Origin: Owenia fusiformis
Taxonomy: Eukaryota > Annelida > Polychaeta > Sabellida > Oweniidae
DNA: 64,000 nt
NCBI GenBank assembly: GCA_903813345.2
Contig: CAIIXF020000011.1
Coordinates: 8,588,842-8,652,841 of the forward strand
Reading direction: 5' to 3'
Under the pieces are notes generated by a model. That model searched no databases. It had not been told where the DNA came from and saw nothing but the letters and a program-made list of their open reading frames with translations. A program made the translations under genes and the position numbers. Shown here in pieces: positions 22,862-34,017 of the stretch; the first letter of the stretch is position 1, and every line of letters starts with the position of its first letter.

Positions 22862-25843
22862 TGTGGCCACGCCTCTTTCTCGGTTTTTATGATAAGACAC
22901 GCCCCTTCGTTCTTTATAATAGGCCACGCCTCTTTTTTCGGTTTTATGATAAGCCACGCCCCTTCGTATTTTATAATAGGCCACTCCTCTATCTCGGTTT
23001 TTATGATAAGCCACGCCCCTTTTCTCGGTTTTTATAATAGGCCACTCCTCTATCTCGGTTTTTATGATAAGCCATGCCCTTTTCTTCGCATTTTATAATA
23101 GGCCAAACCCCTTTCTTTGTTTGTATTATAGGTATTTTATAATAGGCCATGCCCCTTTCTTAGTTTTTATAATAGGCCCCTTTCTTCGTTTTTACAGTAT
23201 GCCACGCCTCTTTCTCGGTTTTTATGATAAGCCACGCCCCTTTCTTCGTTTTAATAAAAGGCTACGCCTCTTTTCTCGTTTCTTATAATAGGCCCCGCCT
23301 CTTTCTCGGTTTTTATGATAAGCCACGCCCCTTTCTTCGGTTTATGAGAAAGGAAGCGTGGCCTATTTTAAAAACGATGAAGGGGGCGTGGCTTATCATA
23401 AAACCGAGAAAAGAGGCGTGGCCTATTATAAAAATCGAAAAAAGGGGCGTGGCTTATCATAAAAACCGAGAAAGAGGCGTGGCCTATTATAAAAACGAGA
23501 AAAGAGGCGTGGCCTATTACAAAAAAACGAAGAAAAGGGGCGTGGCTTATCATATAAACCGAGAAATAGGCGTTGCCTATCATAAAAAAGGAAGAAAGGG
23601 GCGTGGCTTATCATAAAAACCGAGAAAAGAGGCGTGGCCTATTATAAAAAAACGAAGAAAGGGGCGTGGCTTATCATAAAATCGAGAAAAGAGGCATGGC
23701 CTATTATAAAAAACGAAAAAAGGGGCGTGGCTTATCATAAAAACCGAGAAAAGAGGCGTGGCCTATTATAAAAACGAAGAAAGGGGCGTGGCTTATCATA
23801 AAAACCAAAAAGAGGCGTGGCCTATTATAAAAAAACGAAGAAAGGGGCGTGGCTTATCATAAAAACCGAGAAAAGAGGCGTGGCCTATTATTTAAAACGA
23901 AGAAAGGGGCGTGGCTTATCATAAAACCGAAAAAAGAGGTGTGGCCTATTATAAAAAACGAAAAAAGGGGCGTGGCTTATCATAAAAACCGAGAAAGAGG
24001 CGTGGCCTATTATAAAAACGAGAAAAGAGGCGTGGCCTATTACAAAAAAACGAAGGAAAGGGGCGTGGCTTATCATATAAACCGAGAAATAGGCGTTGCC
24101 TATCATAAAAAGGAAGAAAGGGGCGTGGCTTATCATAAAAACCGAGAAAAGAGGCGTGGCCTATTATAAAAAAACGAAGAAAGGGGCGTGGCTTATCAAA
24201 TAAACCGAGAAATAGGCGTTGCCTATCATAAAAAGGAAGAAAGGGGCGTGGCTTATCATAAAAACCGAGAAAAGAGGCGTGGCCTATTATAAAAAAACGA
24301 AGAAAGGGGCGTGGCTTACCATAAAATCGAGAAAAGAGGCATGGCCTATTATAAAAAACGAAAAAAGGGGCGTGGCTTATCATAAAAACCGAGAAAAGAG
24401 GCGTGGCCTATTATAAAAAACGAAGAAAGGGGCGTGGCTTATCATATAAACCGAGAAATAGGCGTTGCCTATCATAAAAAGGAAGAAAGGGGCGTGGCTT
24501 ATCATAAAAACCGAGAAAAGAGGCGTGGCCTATTATAAAAAAAACGAAGAAAGGGGCGTGGCTTATCATATAAACCGAGAAATAGGCGTTGCCTATCATA
24601 AAAAGGAAGAAAGGGGCGTGGCTTATCATAAAAACCGAGAAAAGAGGCGTGGCCTATTATAAAAAAACGAAGAAAGGGGCGTGGCTTACCATAAAATTGA
24701 GAAAAGAGGCATGGCCTATTATAAAAAACGAAAAAAGGGGCGTTGCTTATCATAAAAACCGAGAAAGAGGCGTGGCCTATTATAAAAAACGAAGAAAGGG
24801 GCGTGGCTTATCATAAAAACCGAGAAAGAGGCGTGGCCTATTTAAAAAACGAAAAAAGGGGCGTGGCTTATCATAAAAACCGGGAAAGAGGCGTGGCCTA
24901 TTATAAAAAACGAGAAAAGAGGCGTGGCCTATTATAAAAACGAAGAAAGGGGCGTGGCTTACCATAAAATCGAGAAAAGAGGCATGGCCTATTATAAAAA
25001 ACGAAAAAAGGGGCGTGGCTTATCATAAAAACAGAGAAAGAGGCGTGGCCTATTATAAAAAACGGAGAAAGGGGCGTGGCTTATTATAAAAATCGAGAAA
25101 GAGGCGTGGCCTATTTAAAAAACGAAAAAAGGGGCGTGGCTTATCATAAAAACCGGGAAAGAGGCGTGGCCTATTATAAAAAACGAAGAAAGGGGCGTGG
25201 CTTATCATTAAACCGAGAAAAGAGGCGTGGCCTATTATAAAAAAACGAGAAAAGGGGCGTGGCTTATCATAAACCCGAGAAAAGAGGCGTGGCCTATTAT
25301 AAAAACGAAGAAAGGGGCGTGGCTTACCATAAAATCGAGAAAAGAGGCATGGCCTATTATAAAAAACGAAAAAAGGGGCGTGGCTTATCATAAAAACCGA
25401 GAAAGAGGCGTGGCCTATTATAAAAAACGAAGAAAGGGGCGTGGCTTATCATAAAAACCGAGAAAGAGGCGTGGCCTATTTAAAAAACGAAAAAAGGGGC
25501 GTGGCTTATCATAAAAACCGGGAAAGAGGCGTGGCCTATTATAAAAAACGAGAAAAGAGGCGTGGCCTATTATAAAAACGAAGAAAGGGGCGTGGCTTAT
25601 CATTAAACCGAGAAAAGAGGCGTGGCCTATTATAAAAAAACGAGAAAAGGGGCGTGGCTTATCATAAAACCGAGAAAAGAGGCGTGGCCTATTATAAAAA
25701 TCGAAAAAAGGGGCGTGGCTTATCATAAAAACCGAGAAAGAGGCGTGGCCTATTATAAAAACGAGAAAAGAGGCGTGGCCTATTACAAAAAAACGAAGAA
25801 AAGGGGCGTGGCTTATCATATAAACCGAGAAATAGGCGTTGCC
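22862..25843. repeat. ~62-bp satellite, first block, with an internal orientation switch
   Basis: The unit is two ~31-bp halves, GGGGCGTGGCTTATCATAAA and AGGCGTGGCCTATTATAAAA, each followed by a CGAGAAAG or CGAAGAAAG linker. From 22862 to about 23340 the units run in reverse complement; from 23341 they run forward. The variant GGCGTTGCCTATCAT recurs within the block, so units are of mixed subtype. The many frames here, rich in RGVAYHKN on one strand and ISHAPFF on the other, come from the repeat and are not genes. Confidence 0.9.
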
Positions 25844-27456
25844 CACGGCTGTTTCCAACTGAACTTTTAATCAAATCTTCAGCTTTACTCCATGCAGCAG
25901 TAAACAAAGTCGCAGAGTTATTCTGCCATTCAGTTACATGGGACTTTTTTACAATTTAGTCAAGTTTAGAGTCTAAATGCTCAGAATGTGGTGATTTTAA
26001 TTTATTCACTTTTTGATGATTAAAGCAATAAAGGTATCCTTTATATTGTCCATCAAGAATTACATGACAGCAACATATAAACAAAAAGTTATGAATTACT
26101 TTAGAACATGTGTATTTGGAAAAATATGCGGTGATATACCAAGATATCAAATATCTGCCTATGCTTTAACTGCTGCAGACATTTCTGCTAGGGCTATTTA
26201 CATGATGTTGAGCAGATTGCCCTTGCATATTATTAAAGACTGAAATACAGTTTTGTTTAAATTCCTTTAAAAGAACTTATGATAGGGTCAATTTAAAACT
26301 TTTGCTCACAGTATTCTTATAAGATTTATCTTTATAAGTTGTATGTTTTTTAAAAGCATAACTGTTGATAAAATGCGTCAAGAATTGAGAGTGAAATTGA
26401 CTTACCAAATTGCAGCAAGGGACTATGATTAAATACCCATAAATGCACTAATGCTCATTTCTAATCCAAATGTTAATCTAAGATATATACTATATTATGT
26501 AAAAGTCAATCAATGAGTCACTTCAATATCACTTTACTCTTCAACTTTCTCCTCTTTATTTGTGGGGTAATATCCTGAAATTCTGGTTGCTGTTCAGTTC
26601 AAGTGATCATTGATATGCTTGATTTTCTCAGCAAATGATGTTGTTAATGATGATCATTGTCTTATTAATGTCATGTAACATTTACTGCCTATATATGTAG
26701 GGTGATAATGCGCCTCATCTAATGTTACATGAATTCCTTCTTTCGTTTTGATATTTTCAGTTACCTATTTTGCATTAATTGGATTTACCTTTCTGCTTTT
26801 CTGTAAATGTTTACTTTTGAATGTAAAAGCTTTTTGAACAAAACCGGCAAAGTGATTCTATGGATTTTGAAAAAAATTCCAGATGCATTCTTGTTTATTT
26901 AATGAAGGCTATACTAAAATCCATGTTCTGTTACAATTTACAAAGTAAGAATCTTTAAAGGAGAATGGTTACTTCAGGGAAACTAAACTTTAAGACAAAG
27001 GGGTGCTGTTATGACTTCTAAATTTAGTTGTGCATATCTTGAATAGTTCTTTCCTGTGGTGTGTCATACTTTAAAAACAAATCACAACTTTTTTAGATAG
27101 AGGGGTGAGAAAGTATAGACTTTACACAGATTTATGTTCATTAAATGATACCAGATTTGATCAGTTATGTCTCAATTCCTTGAACCCCTTCTAGATGTTC
27201 ACATGTTAATGTTTCTACCAGGAGCAATTAGACTGTCAACAAGTTAAACAAAGTGAATCTAGCTTGATTTATTGAATGGAAGGAATACATTGAGGGGGAA
27301 ATGCTGCACAACTTTAGCTAAAGAAGGAATGACCCAATTTAACCGGATATGGCTAAGAGCGCATGCTCAACATCTGGTTTAGATTAACAGTCAGAATGAC
27401 CTGAACTTAAGGACAAGTATTAAAGATGCCAAAAACAAGCCATTTAAACAGCCGTG
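25844..27456. mobile_element. 1,613-bp insertion in the satellite with TGCC target duplications
   Basis: The left end is CACGGCTGTTT and the right end is AAACAGCCGTG, an exact 11-bp inverted pair. TGCC flanks both (25840-25843, 27457-27460), and removing the insert restores the satellite phrase GGCGTTGCCTATCATAAAAA seen elsewhere in the array. No transposase frame was found; the longest frame is ~76 residues and unrecognised. A 4-bp target with CAC-ends is compatible with a CMC/Chapaev-like element (inference). The internal sequence is unlike the rest of the window. Confidence 0.8.
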
Positions 27457-28325
27457 TGCCTATCATAAAAAAGGAAGAAAGGGGCGTGGCTTATCATAAA
27501 AACCGAGAAAAGAGGCGTGGCCTATTATAAAAAAACGAAAAAAGGGGCGTGGCTTATCATAAAAACCGAGAAAGAGGCGTGGCCTATTATAAAAACGAGA
27601 AAAGAGGCGTGGCCTATTACAAAAAAAACGAAGAAAAGGGGCGTGGCTTATCATATAAACCGAGAAATAGGCGTGGCCTATTTTAAAAAACGAAAAAAGG
27701 GTCGTGGCTTATCATAAAAACCGGGAAAGAGGCGTGGCCCATTATAAAAAACGAGAAAAGAGGCGTGGCCTATTATAAAAACGAAGAAAGGGGCGTGGCT
27801 TATCATAAAAAAACGAAGAAAGTGGTATGGCTTATCATAAAACCGAGAAAAGAGGCGTGGCCTATTATAAAAAACGAAAAAAGGGGCGTGGCTTATCATA
27901 AAAACCGAGAAAGAGGCGTGGCCTATTATAAAAAACGAAGAAAGGGGCGTGGCCTATTATAAAAAACGAGAAAAGAGGCGTGGCCTATTATCATACCGAG
28001 AAAAGAGGCATGGCCTATTATAAAATAAACGAAGAAAGGGGTGTGGCTTATCATAAAACCGAGAAAAGAGGCGTGGCCTATTATAAAAACGAAAAAAGGG
28101 GCTAGGCTTATCATAAAAACCGAGAAAGAGGCGTGGCCTATTATAGAAAACGAAGAAAGGGGCGTGGCTTATCATAAAAACCGAGAAAGAGGCTTTTATC
28201 GGTTTTTATAATAGGCCACGCCACTTTCTCGGTTTTTATGATAAGCCACGCCCCTTTTTTCGTTTTTTTATAATAGGCCACGCCCCCTTTCTCAGTTGTA
28301 ACCATAGGCCAAGTCTCTTTCTTGG
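27457..28325. repeat. ~62-bp satellite, second block, with a second orientation switch
   Basis: This continues the array of 22862-25843 beyond the insertion, forward to about 28195, then reverse complement from about 28200 to 28325. The last units are degenerate (GGCCAAGTCTCTTTCTTGG). Confidence 0.88.
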
Positions 28326-28329
28326 TTTT

Positions 28330-29880
28330 TATGAGTACAGTATCTCCCTCCCATTGATCCACAAGAAAACCCCTAAAATAACAATATTGTACACTATTGG
28401 ACAAAAATAATATAACTGTATACAATTTTCTTTTTTAAGATAGACAGATCATTACATATTTAAAACGGCGTCGAATTGGGCGCCGATTTTCTTATTTCAT
28501 TTTGGGGGTGTAAATCAAGTAATTACATTTGAAAAGTAACGGAATAAACAAACGTTATACTCGAGTATTACTTAAATGTCTTCTCAGCTGCAGATATTTA
28601 GAAATAATGTAATAGAAAAATGTATAAGGGCCAATTTCCAAGTTGCAACATTTTAAAGATTGAGTGAGAAGATATTAAGCGGAATCTTTGTCTATGTCAT
28701 GAGACAAAAATATAGGAAGTATTTAGATTTCCTGCAATTTTCAAAATTTAAACAAGACATGCGCTAATATGACATAAATTTCAATATTTTGGTAAGGTAT
28801 CCTGCGGTTGCTCATTGTACTCGTACATGTGCAATGACAATGTTCGGACAAATCAGTGAGCTCATTTGAATCAACTTGGAGGTGTTGTATGATATATAAA
28901 ATACCAAATTAATCAAGATGATATGGTCAAAATATGAGACTAATATGATGTGGAAGAAACTGAGTATATAATTGCAAAATGCTCTTTAACTTACAATTTG
29001 GACACAAGTGACGGCAGACATGATATAACTTTTGCTTGGTCTTGCCTCAAAGTAATTATAAGGCTATTTTTGATATAATAAGAAAACCACTCAGGACTAC
29101 AAAGAAATTTTCAATTGCAATCTTGACTCCCGCTTTTGCATAGTCCTTCATATTGAGTAGGCACATATTTTTGCTATTTCGGACTGTAACTTATTAAAGG
29201 GTGACGCATATCGTTTAGCAAATCGAACGCTCGTTTCTGGTGTTGCTCACCGTTTAGTATAAAAGGCCCGATCCCGGAATAATACTCAAGGGTTCACAGG
29301 TTCGATGTCGTTGTGTCAACACCTCTAACTGCTATATAGCATAAGTATATTATAGATCGTCACACATTTATAAAAGGGTGATTTTTATTTTGACAAACCA
29401 ATTCCAAATTTATGGGTGAAGTTTCAGGATCTTCTATTTGTGTATAATAAGGAAAAATTGGCATCTAAATTTCCCCATAACGTAATAGCACACAGCTTGG
29501 CATATGAAATATCCTACAAATGAAACAAAGCAGTTCTAATACAAGGATTTATATTGGCTGTTGTACATGTACTGTTTGAACGCAATCACTCCATGGATAA
29601 CGTTTTCAAAATCATTATAAACAGATTACTTTATCTCAAAGACAATTTCAATAAACTGGATTTTACAGAACTCCCCTTATTTCTTAAAAATGGACTGATC
29701 CAGTTGATTCGCCTGGAGCCGCCATATTGTTTTTATACGGGATGCTTATCGGAACCCTTTAAGAAATACATTATTGTATAAAATAGCAAACCCAATCTAC
29801 AAATTGGTCTGTCAATGCCAGTTATTCCTGTGAATTTACAACAACTTGCCCAGATTCAAATTATGAAGTTATATTATACA
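28330..29880. other. No gene supported
   Basis: AT-rich sequence. A 75-residue plus-strand frame at 29554-29781 has a plausible composition but no recognised domain, and no splice context was established. Nothing else was seen. Confidence 0.4.
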
Positions 29881-29885
29881 GGGTG

Positions 29886-29920
29886 TCTCATAATTTCCGT
29901 CCACTTTCTATCCGAAAGCA
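29886..29920 (+). mobile_element. Orphan CAGGGTGTCTC terminus
   Basis: TATACAGGGTGTCTCATAAT at about 29876 matches the left-end type of the TA-flanked elements at 3337 and 31015. No matching right end was found within 2 kb, so it is a fragment. Confidence 0.4.
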
Positions 29921-30894
29921 CCCATCTCACATTCGAAACACCATATTTAAGCTTAATTAATTTTGAACCTATAAGCCAAATATTGTCGTTAAGAGGGGCG
30001 TCTTGCAATTAAACCTACTGTGCCCTTAAGAGCTCTCTGACTAGTACTTTAGTATTTTCAATAACGTTTTCTTCCAAATATATTTATCATTCATCATTAG
30101 CACTCATTAATTTCTATATTTAGTACGTATATACATTTCTATAGATCATAATGTTCAGCGACATTATTATCATAGATGTTAACACTTTTTAGAACAATTG
30201 TGAAAGTACTTACTATACTAGAGGTGAAAAGGTCACATTTTGTACAGATATACAGTAAGTTGAAGTTGCTTCAGTCCAGAATTGAATATGCGTTCATATG
30301 GTATGTAACAAATGGGCGTATGATACCTAGGATCATAGTCCCGGGAACATAAATAAATAAAAAATTAAATATTTTAATTTTGCATTTCAAGTCGTGGCAT
30401 GATAATGTTTGTGTTTAACTTATTTTAAATGATCGGTCTTTAAGGACAGTAATGAACTAGATCATTCACGGGGTCATAAAGAAATATTATTCTCATGCAG
30501 TTTGGGTATTTTTAATTCCGAGGAGAGATAGTCTTAGAGCTCTTAGCCCAGTGCGTTGCGCTGAACGAAAAATTACTCAATTTTATTTCGTAAGACGTCT
30601 TGAAAGGGTGGTGTAAACTCAACATATTTTTTCTAAAACGTTTTAGCCAAGACGTCTTGAAATGTCGCATGTAGTGTAAATAGGGCTAATTTATCATTGA
30701 CATGTTCGTATTTAGTTTCGTTATTACATACAAATTTGTAACCATGGTAACACGTATAGTCTAGCATTCTTATCAATTTAATTACTAAAATACATATACG
30801 ATCTAAAAGCCCGTGTCTAAATCTACAAAATAATGATTATTTTATTCGGATTAAATAACATTTGAAGACACCTCAAAACATCAACAGGCGGCAA

Positions 30895-30995
30895 TTTTAT
30901 CATTAGTTTTACTGTGTTGATGCATTTTCATAGTGTGGACTGTGGATGTATTGAAAGTCCAACACGCTACCACTTGCGCCACACGATCACTCAAA
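30895..30995 (-). repeat. Possible tRNA-derived SINE head (fragment)
   Basis: The reverse complement of 30955-30995 reads GTGTGGCGCAAGTGGTAGCG followed by TGTTGGACTTTCAA. It resembles the D-arm/box A and anticodon region of a tRNA. No box B (GGTTCGA-type) follows at tRNA distance, so it is not a tRNA gene. A SINE head or a tRNA fragment is the simplest reading. Confidence 0.35.
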
Positions 30996-31014
30996 GTTTC
31001 AAAAATGTCATATA

Positions 31015-31623
31015 CAGGGTGTCAAATAAGTCCCGTCTCCCCTGCTACAGCTAAAACCATAACAGATGGTACCTAGTGAGATATACCATTGGAAAGATCA
31101 TCCAAAGTTATGTTAACTCACCAACTCTCAAGTATTTTGGATGAAATTTACCTATATTTTTATGATGTCTTGTATAGTTAACGTGCCCTCCTTTAAGTAG
31201 CTTTTTTGCGTCAATATGACAAGGATATGACCTCAGAAATACGTCAAAAAGTTACTCATTTTCGCATTCCACTTGTTACAAAAAGGTTTTCACCACTTTC
31301 CTTGCACCTCTATTTTCTACACATCTAACCCTATCCAGAAATTGGTTAAATTCATCGCCATGAACATATTTAGTTATCTTTTGGTCTCTTGACCTTTCTT
31401 ATACCCGATTCTTAAAATCCTGCCAAATAAGCCAAATTGCCATGTTTCTAGGCATATGGTCACCTCAATTGATACAATGTAAAAATTTGTGAGATTGATT
31501 GACATGTGTCAGATATGTGGCAATCAACGTAACTTTGGAAGACCTTTCCAATGATATATCACACTTGGTACCAAATATCTTGGTTTTGGCTGTAGAGGGG
31601 GACGGGACTTATTTGACACCCTG
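31015..31623. mobile_element. 609-bp TA-flanked element with CAGGGTGTCAAATAAGTCCC ends
   Basis: The left end CAGGGTGTCAAATAAGTCCC and the right end GGGACTTATTTGACACCCTG are exact complements, and both are flanked by TA (31013-31014, 31624-31625). The inverted arms continue for about 100 bp with mismatches (GGTACC, TATACCATTGGAAAG / CTTTCCAATGATATA). It is non-coding, a Tc1/mariner-like MITE by its ends and target (inference). Confidence 0.88.
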
Positions 31624-31639
31624 TAAGTACACAGGGGTG

Positions 31640-33687
31640 CCATACCAAAGGGTATACCATGGCACTGCGCCATGTTTTACACTAACCCCACACAACAGAG
31701 AGTATCTCAGACAATACACCTATATAAGAATAAAGAAATGAGCAAAGCCCTCTATACATTGTAAATTGCGTTTCAATCATTTCAATTGTTCCATTGCATG
31801 CACCATTTCCTCCGTATCAATGCTCGCGTCATTTCAAACATTTCAATCGTTAACTCATTCGCCCTCGAAAATGAAATTAAAGTTTAACTGTTTGCGGCTG
31901 TTTTGCCATTCCAAGCATTTCAATCAAACGACGTATTCAGGAAGAAACGACTGAAAAGAAAACTGAACACGAACGTTTCTCGTTTCTAGCTTTCGCTCGC
32001 CTTGGCTTTCCAACGGTTTCAATCATTTCAATCGCTACGTCTTTGAAAATGAAATAACAGCTTGCATTTGTTTTGCCATTACAATCAATTTGCCAGAGCT
32101 CATTCTCTCATTCATTTCAACCATTTCAAGCAATTCGGTCAATTCGCACCCCTTTCAAGCATTTAGCCTGCCAGTGTATACAGGGCTTGAGTGCTTCAAA
32201 TTGATTGAAATTATACAATGTGGTTCCTTGTGTGGTACCTGTTACAGAACAGGGTTAAATTGCTTCAATACGACAAAGCATTTTCATTGACAAAAAGAAG
32301 GATTTTGTTCCTGTATAAACATCAAAAATTCTTCATTACAAGGGTCGTTGTCAAAGTGCTTCACAATGAAGCAATACACCAGCTGTGTAACTCTATCCAA
32401 TGTTAAAGAGTACCCACCTTCCTTCCTTATGCTTTAAGTGGTTGACAATAGCACCAGTCAATAGCACTATGACAATCATACTGAGATAAAGTCCACATAC
32501 AGCATACATTGGAGTTTCGCAATTGCTTTCCAGATGCTATTTGCTGAAATTAAACAGAATTATTGTTTGGTGCAAAAATATACCTATATTTCAGATCTCA
32601 GTTTTAATTGTGTAGGTGTTATGTTGTTATGGTTGAATTTATTTTAAGAAACAGTAACAGCATAAGGAAATAGCAGACATAACTTCCTGTCATATGTATT
32701 GAAAGTCAGTTTGCTGGAAATGAGTTTTGAATTTTTGTAGTTCATTTTATTTATCAAATCACTACTAACCTAATGGTTGGAATAGATTCACTACTAGGGT
32801 GGAGACTGTGGAACGTGTGTACCAAAAAGCATTACAAAGGATAAACATCACATTAAATGTACATCTGTACATGATGTCACACTAGAGAGCTTTCGATATA
32901 AGTTATTTGGAATACGTATACGCAAACCTGTACTTGTATAGCACTGGGGAGGAACTCTTGAAACGAAGACATGGAAGATAGGGCACCTTCATATTTTAAA
33001 TCACAACAAAATATTCGGCAAGAATGTAGTTGTGAGTTCAGGTTTCAAAATATGATGACTACTTAGAAATTAATTCTGCCATTGATGGGATATTCACAAA
33101 TCAATAGACTAGATGCGAGTAGAAATAATCTTGATTTACGTCATTAAAAATTCAAAATTCCGTCAAAGTGATGTCATATTTGAAAAATTACACCTAGAAA
33201 TATGGTTATTAAAAAGTGTTTAACAACTTTGAAAATGTCATACCTAGGGTCAGGGAGATACCCCATAGACCCCATGTGAAAAAAAAGTAAAATAGATTTT
33301 CTTGTATTGGACAGATAATATTTTCTTTTACTGGACATATTTTAATTTGCATAACTATCATATACATGAGGGTAATATGAAAATTGAACAACTAAAACTG
33401 ATGAATATTCAAGTTTAAGGGAATTTTCTAATACCCTGCTATGTTATTTAACCCGAATCAGCCACCTGGTGGTGAAAATGGTAACAACTTACTCGCATCA
33501 TGGTAATTCCCTCGATTTACAGGAAACAATAATTTTTTTCTAATGAAATGTACTTTCCTGGTTTATTTGAGTAACCTTCATCCCCAGTAGTGTAAACATC
33601 ATTTTATAGTTAAAGTTGCAGTATAAGTTTGGCTGGAAACTATTCTTATATACCTGTACTTCTCACTGTAAATGTGATTTCATAACA
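31640..33687. other. No gene supported; degenerate CATTTCAA motif series at its left
   Basis: From about 31770 to 32170 the motif CATTTCAATC or CATTTCAAGC occurs many times at irregular spacing. From about 32800 to 33000 one frame gives short phrases reminiscent of the end of a reverse transcriptase, but it is broken by stops and I do not call it. The rest is unremarkable. Confidence 0.4.
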
Positions 33688-33882
33688 ATATGTCAAAAGT
33701 GATGTCATTTCATCGCAAGATGTAAAAAGTGATGGTATGTAAAAGCAAGATATCAAAAGTGATGTCATGTCATCGCAAGATGTAAAAAGTGATGGAATGT
33801 AAAAGCAAGATATCAAAAGTGATGTATGTCAGAGCAAGATGTAAAAAGTGATGTATGTCAGAGCAAGATGTAAAAAGTAATG
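33688..33882. repeat. ~30-bp minisatellite, GCAAGATGTAAAAAGTGATG units
   Basis: About six to seven copies of a 29-30 bp unit alternate between GATGTAAAAAGTGATG and GATATCAAAAGTGATG forms. Confidence 0.8.
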
Positions 33883-34017
33883 GTAATAACTTCGAATTTC
33901 ATTCTCACCTGTGACTTCTGACTCGACTGCTTTGGCAATACACAGGGATCCTGGCATCAAATACACAGGCTGAAATACATAGAGGATCTCTCTGTTTGTC
34001 ATTGTACTGTATACATA

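Noticed and set aside
22862-25843. CRISPR-like regular repeats
   Set aside because: There are no unique spacers; both halves of the unit are repeated, in a eukaryotic intron-bearing sequence.
22796-28425. Many overlapping frames rich in RGVAYHKN, ISHAPFF or NRPRLFS on both strands
   Set aside because: They follow the 62-bp satellite phase, appear on both strands at once and have no start or splice context.
29215-29330. GGTTCGATGTC string resembling a tRNA box B
   Set aside because: No matching box A at tRNA distance and no cloverleaf could be drawn.
29554-29781. 75-residue plus-strand frame with protein-like composition
   Set aside because: No recognised domain and no supported splice sites; kept only as a note under the flanking stretch.
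32765-33000. Phrases vaguely like the end of a LINE reverse transcriptase
   Set aside because: Stops interrupt the frame, no catalytic motif is visible and the resemblance is too short to support.
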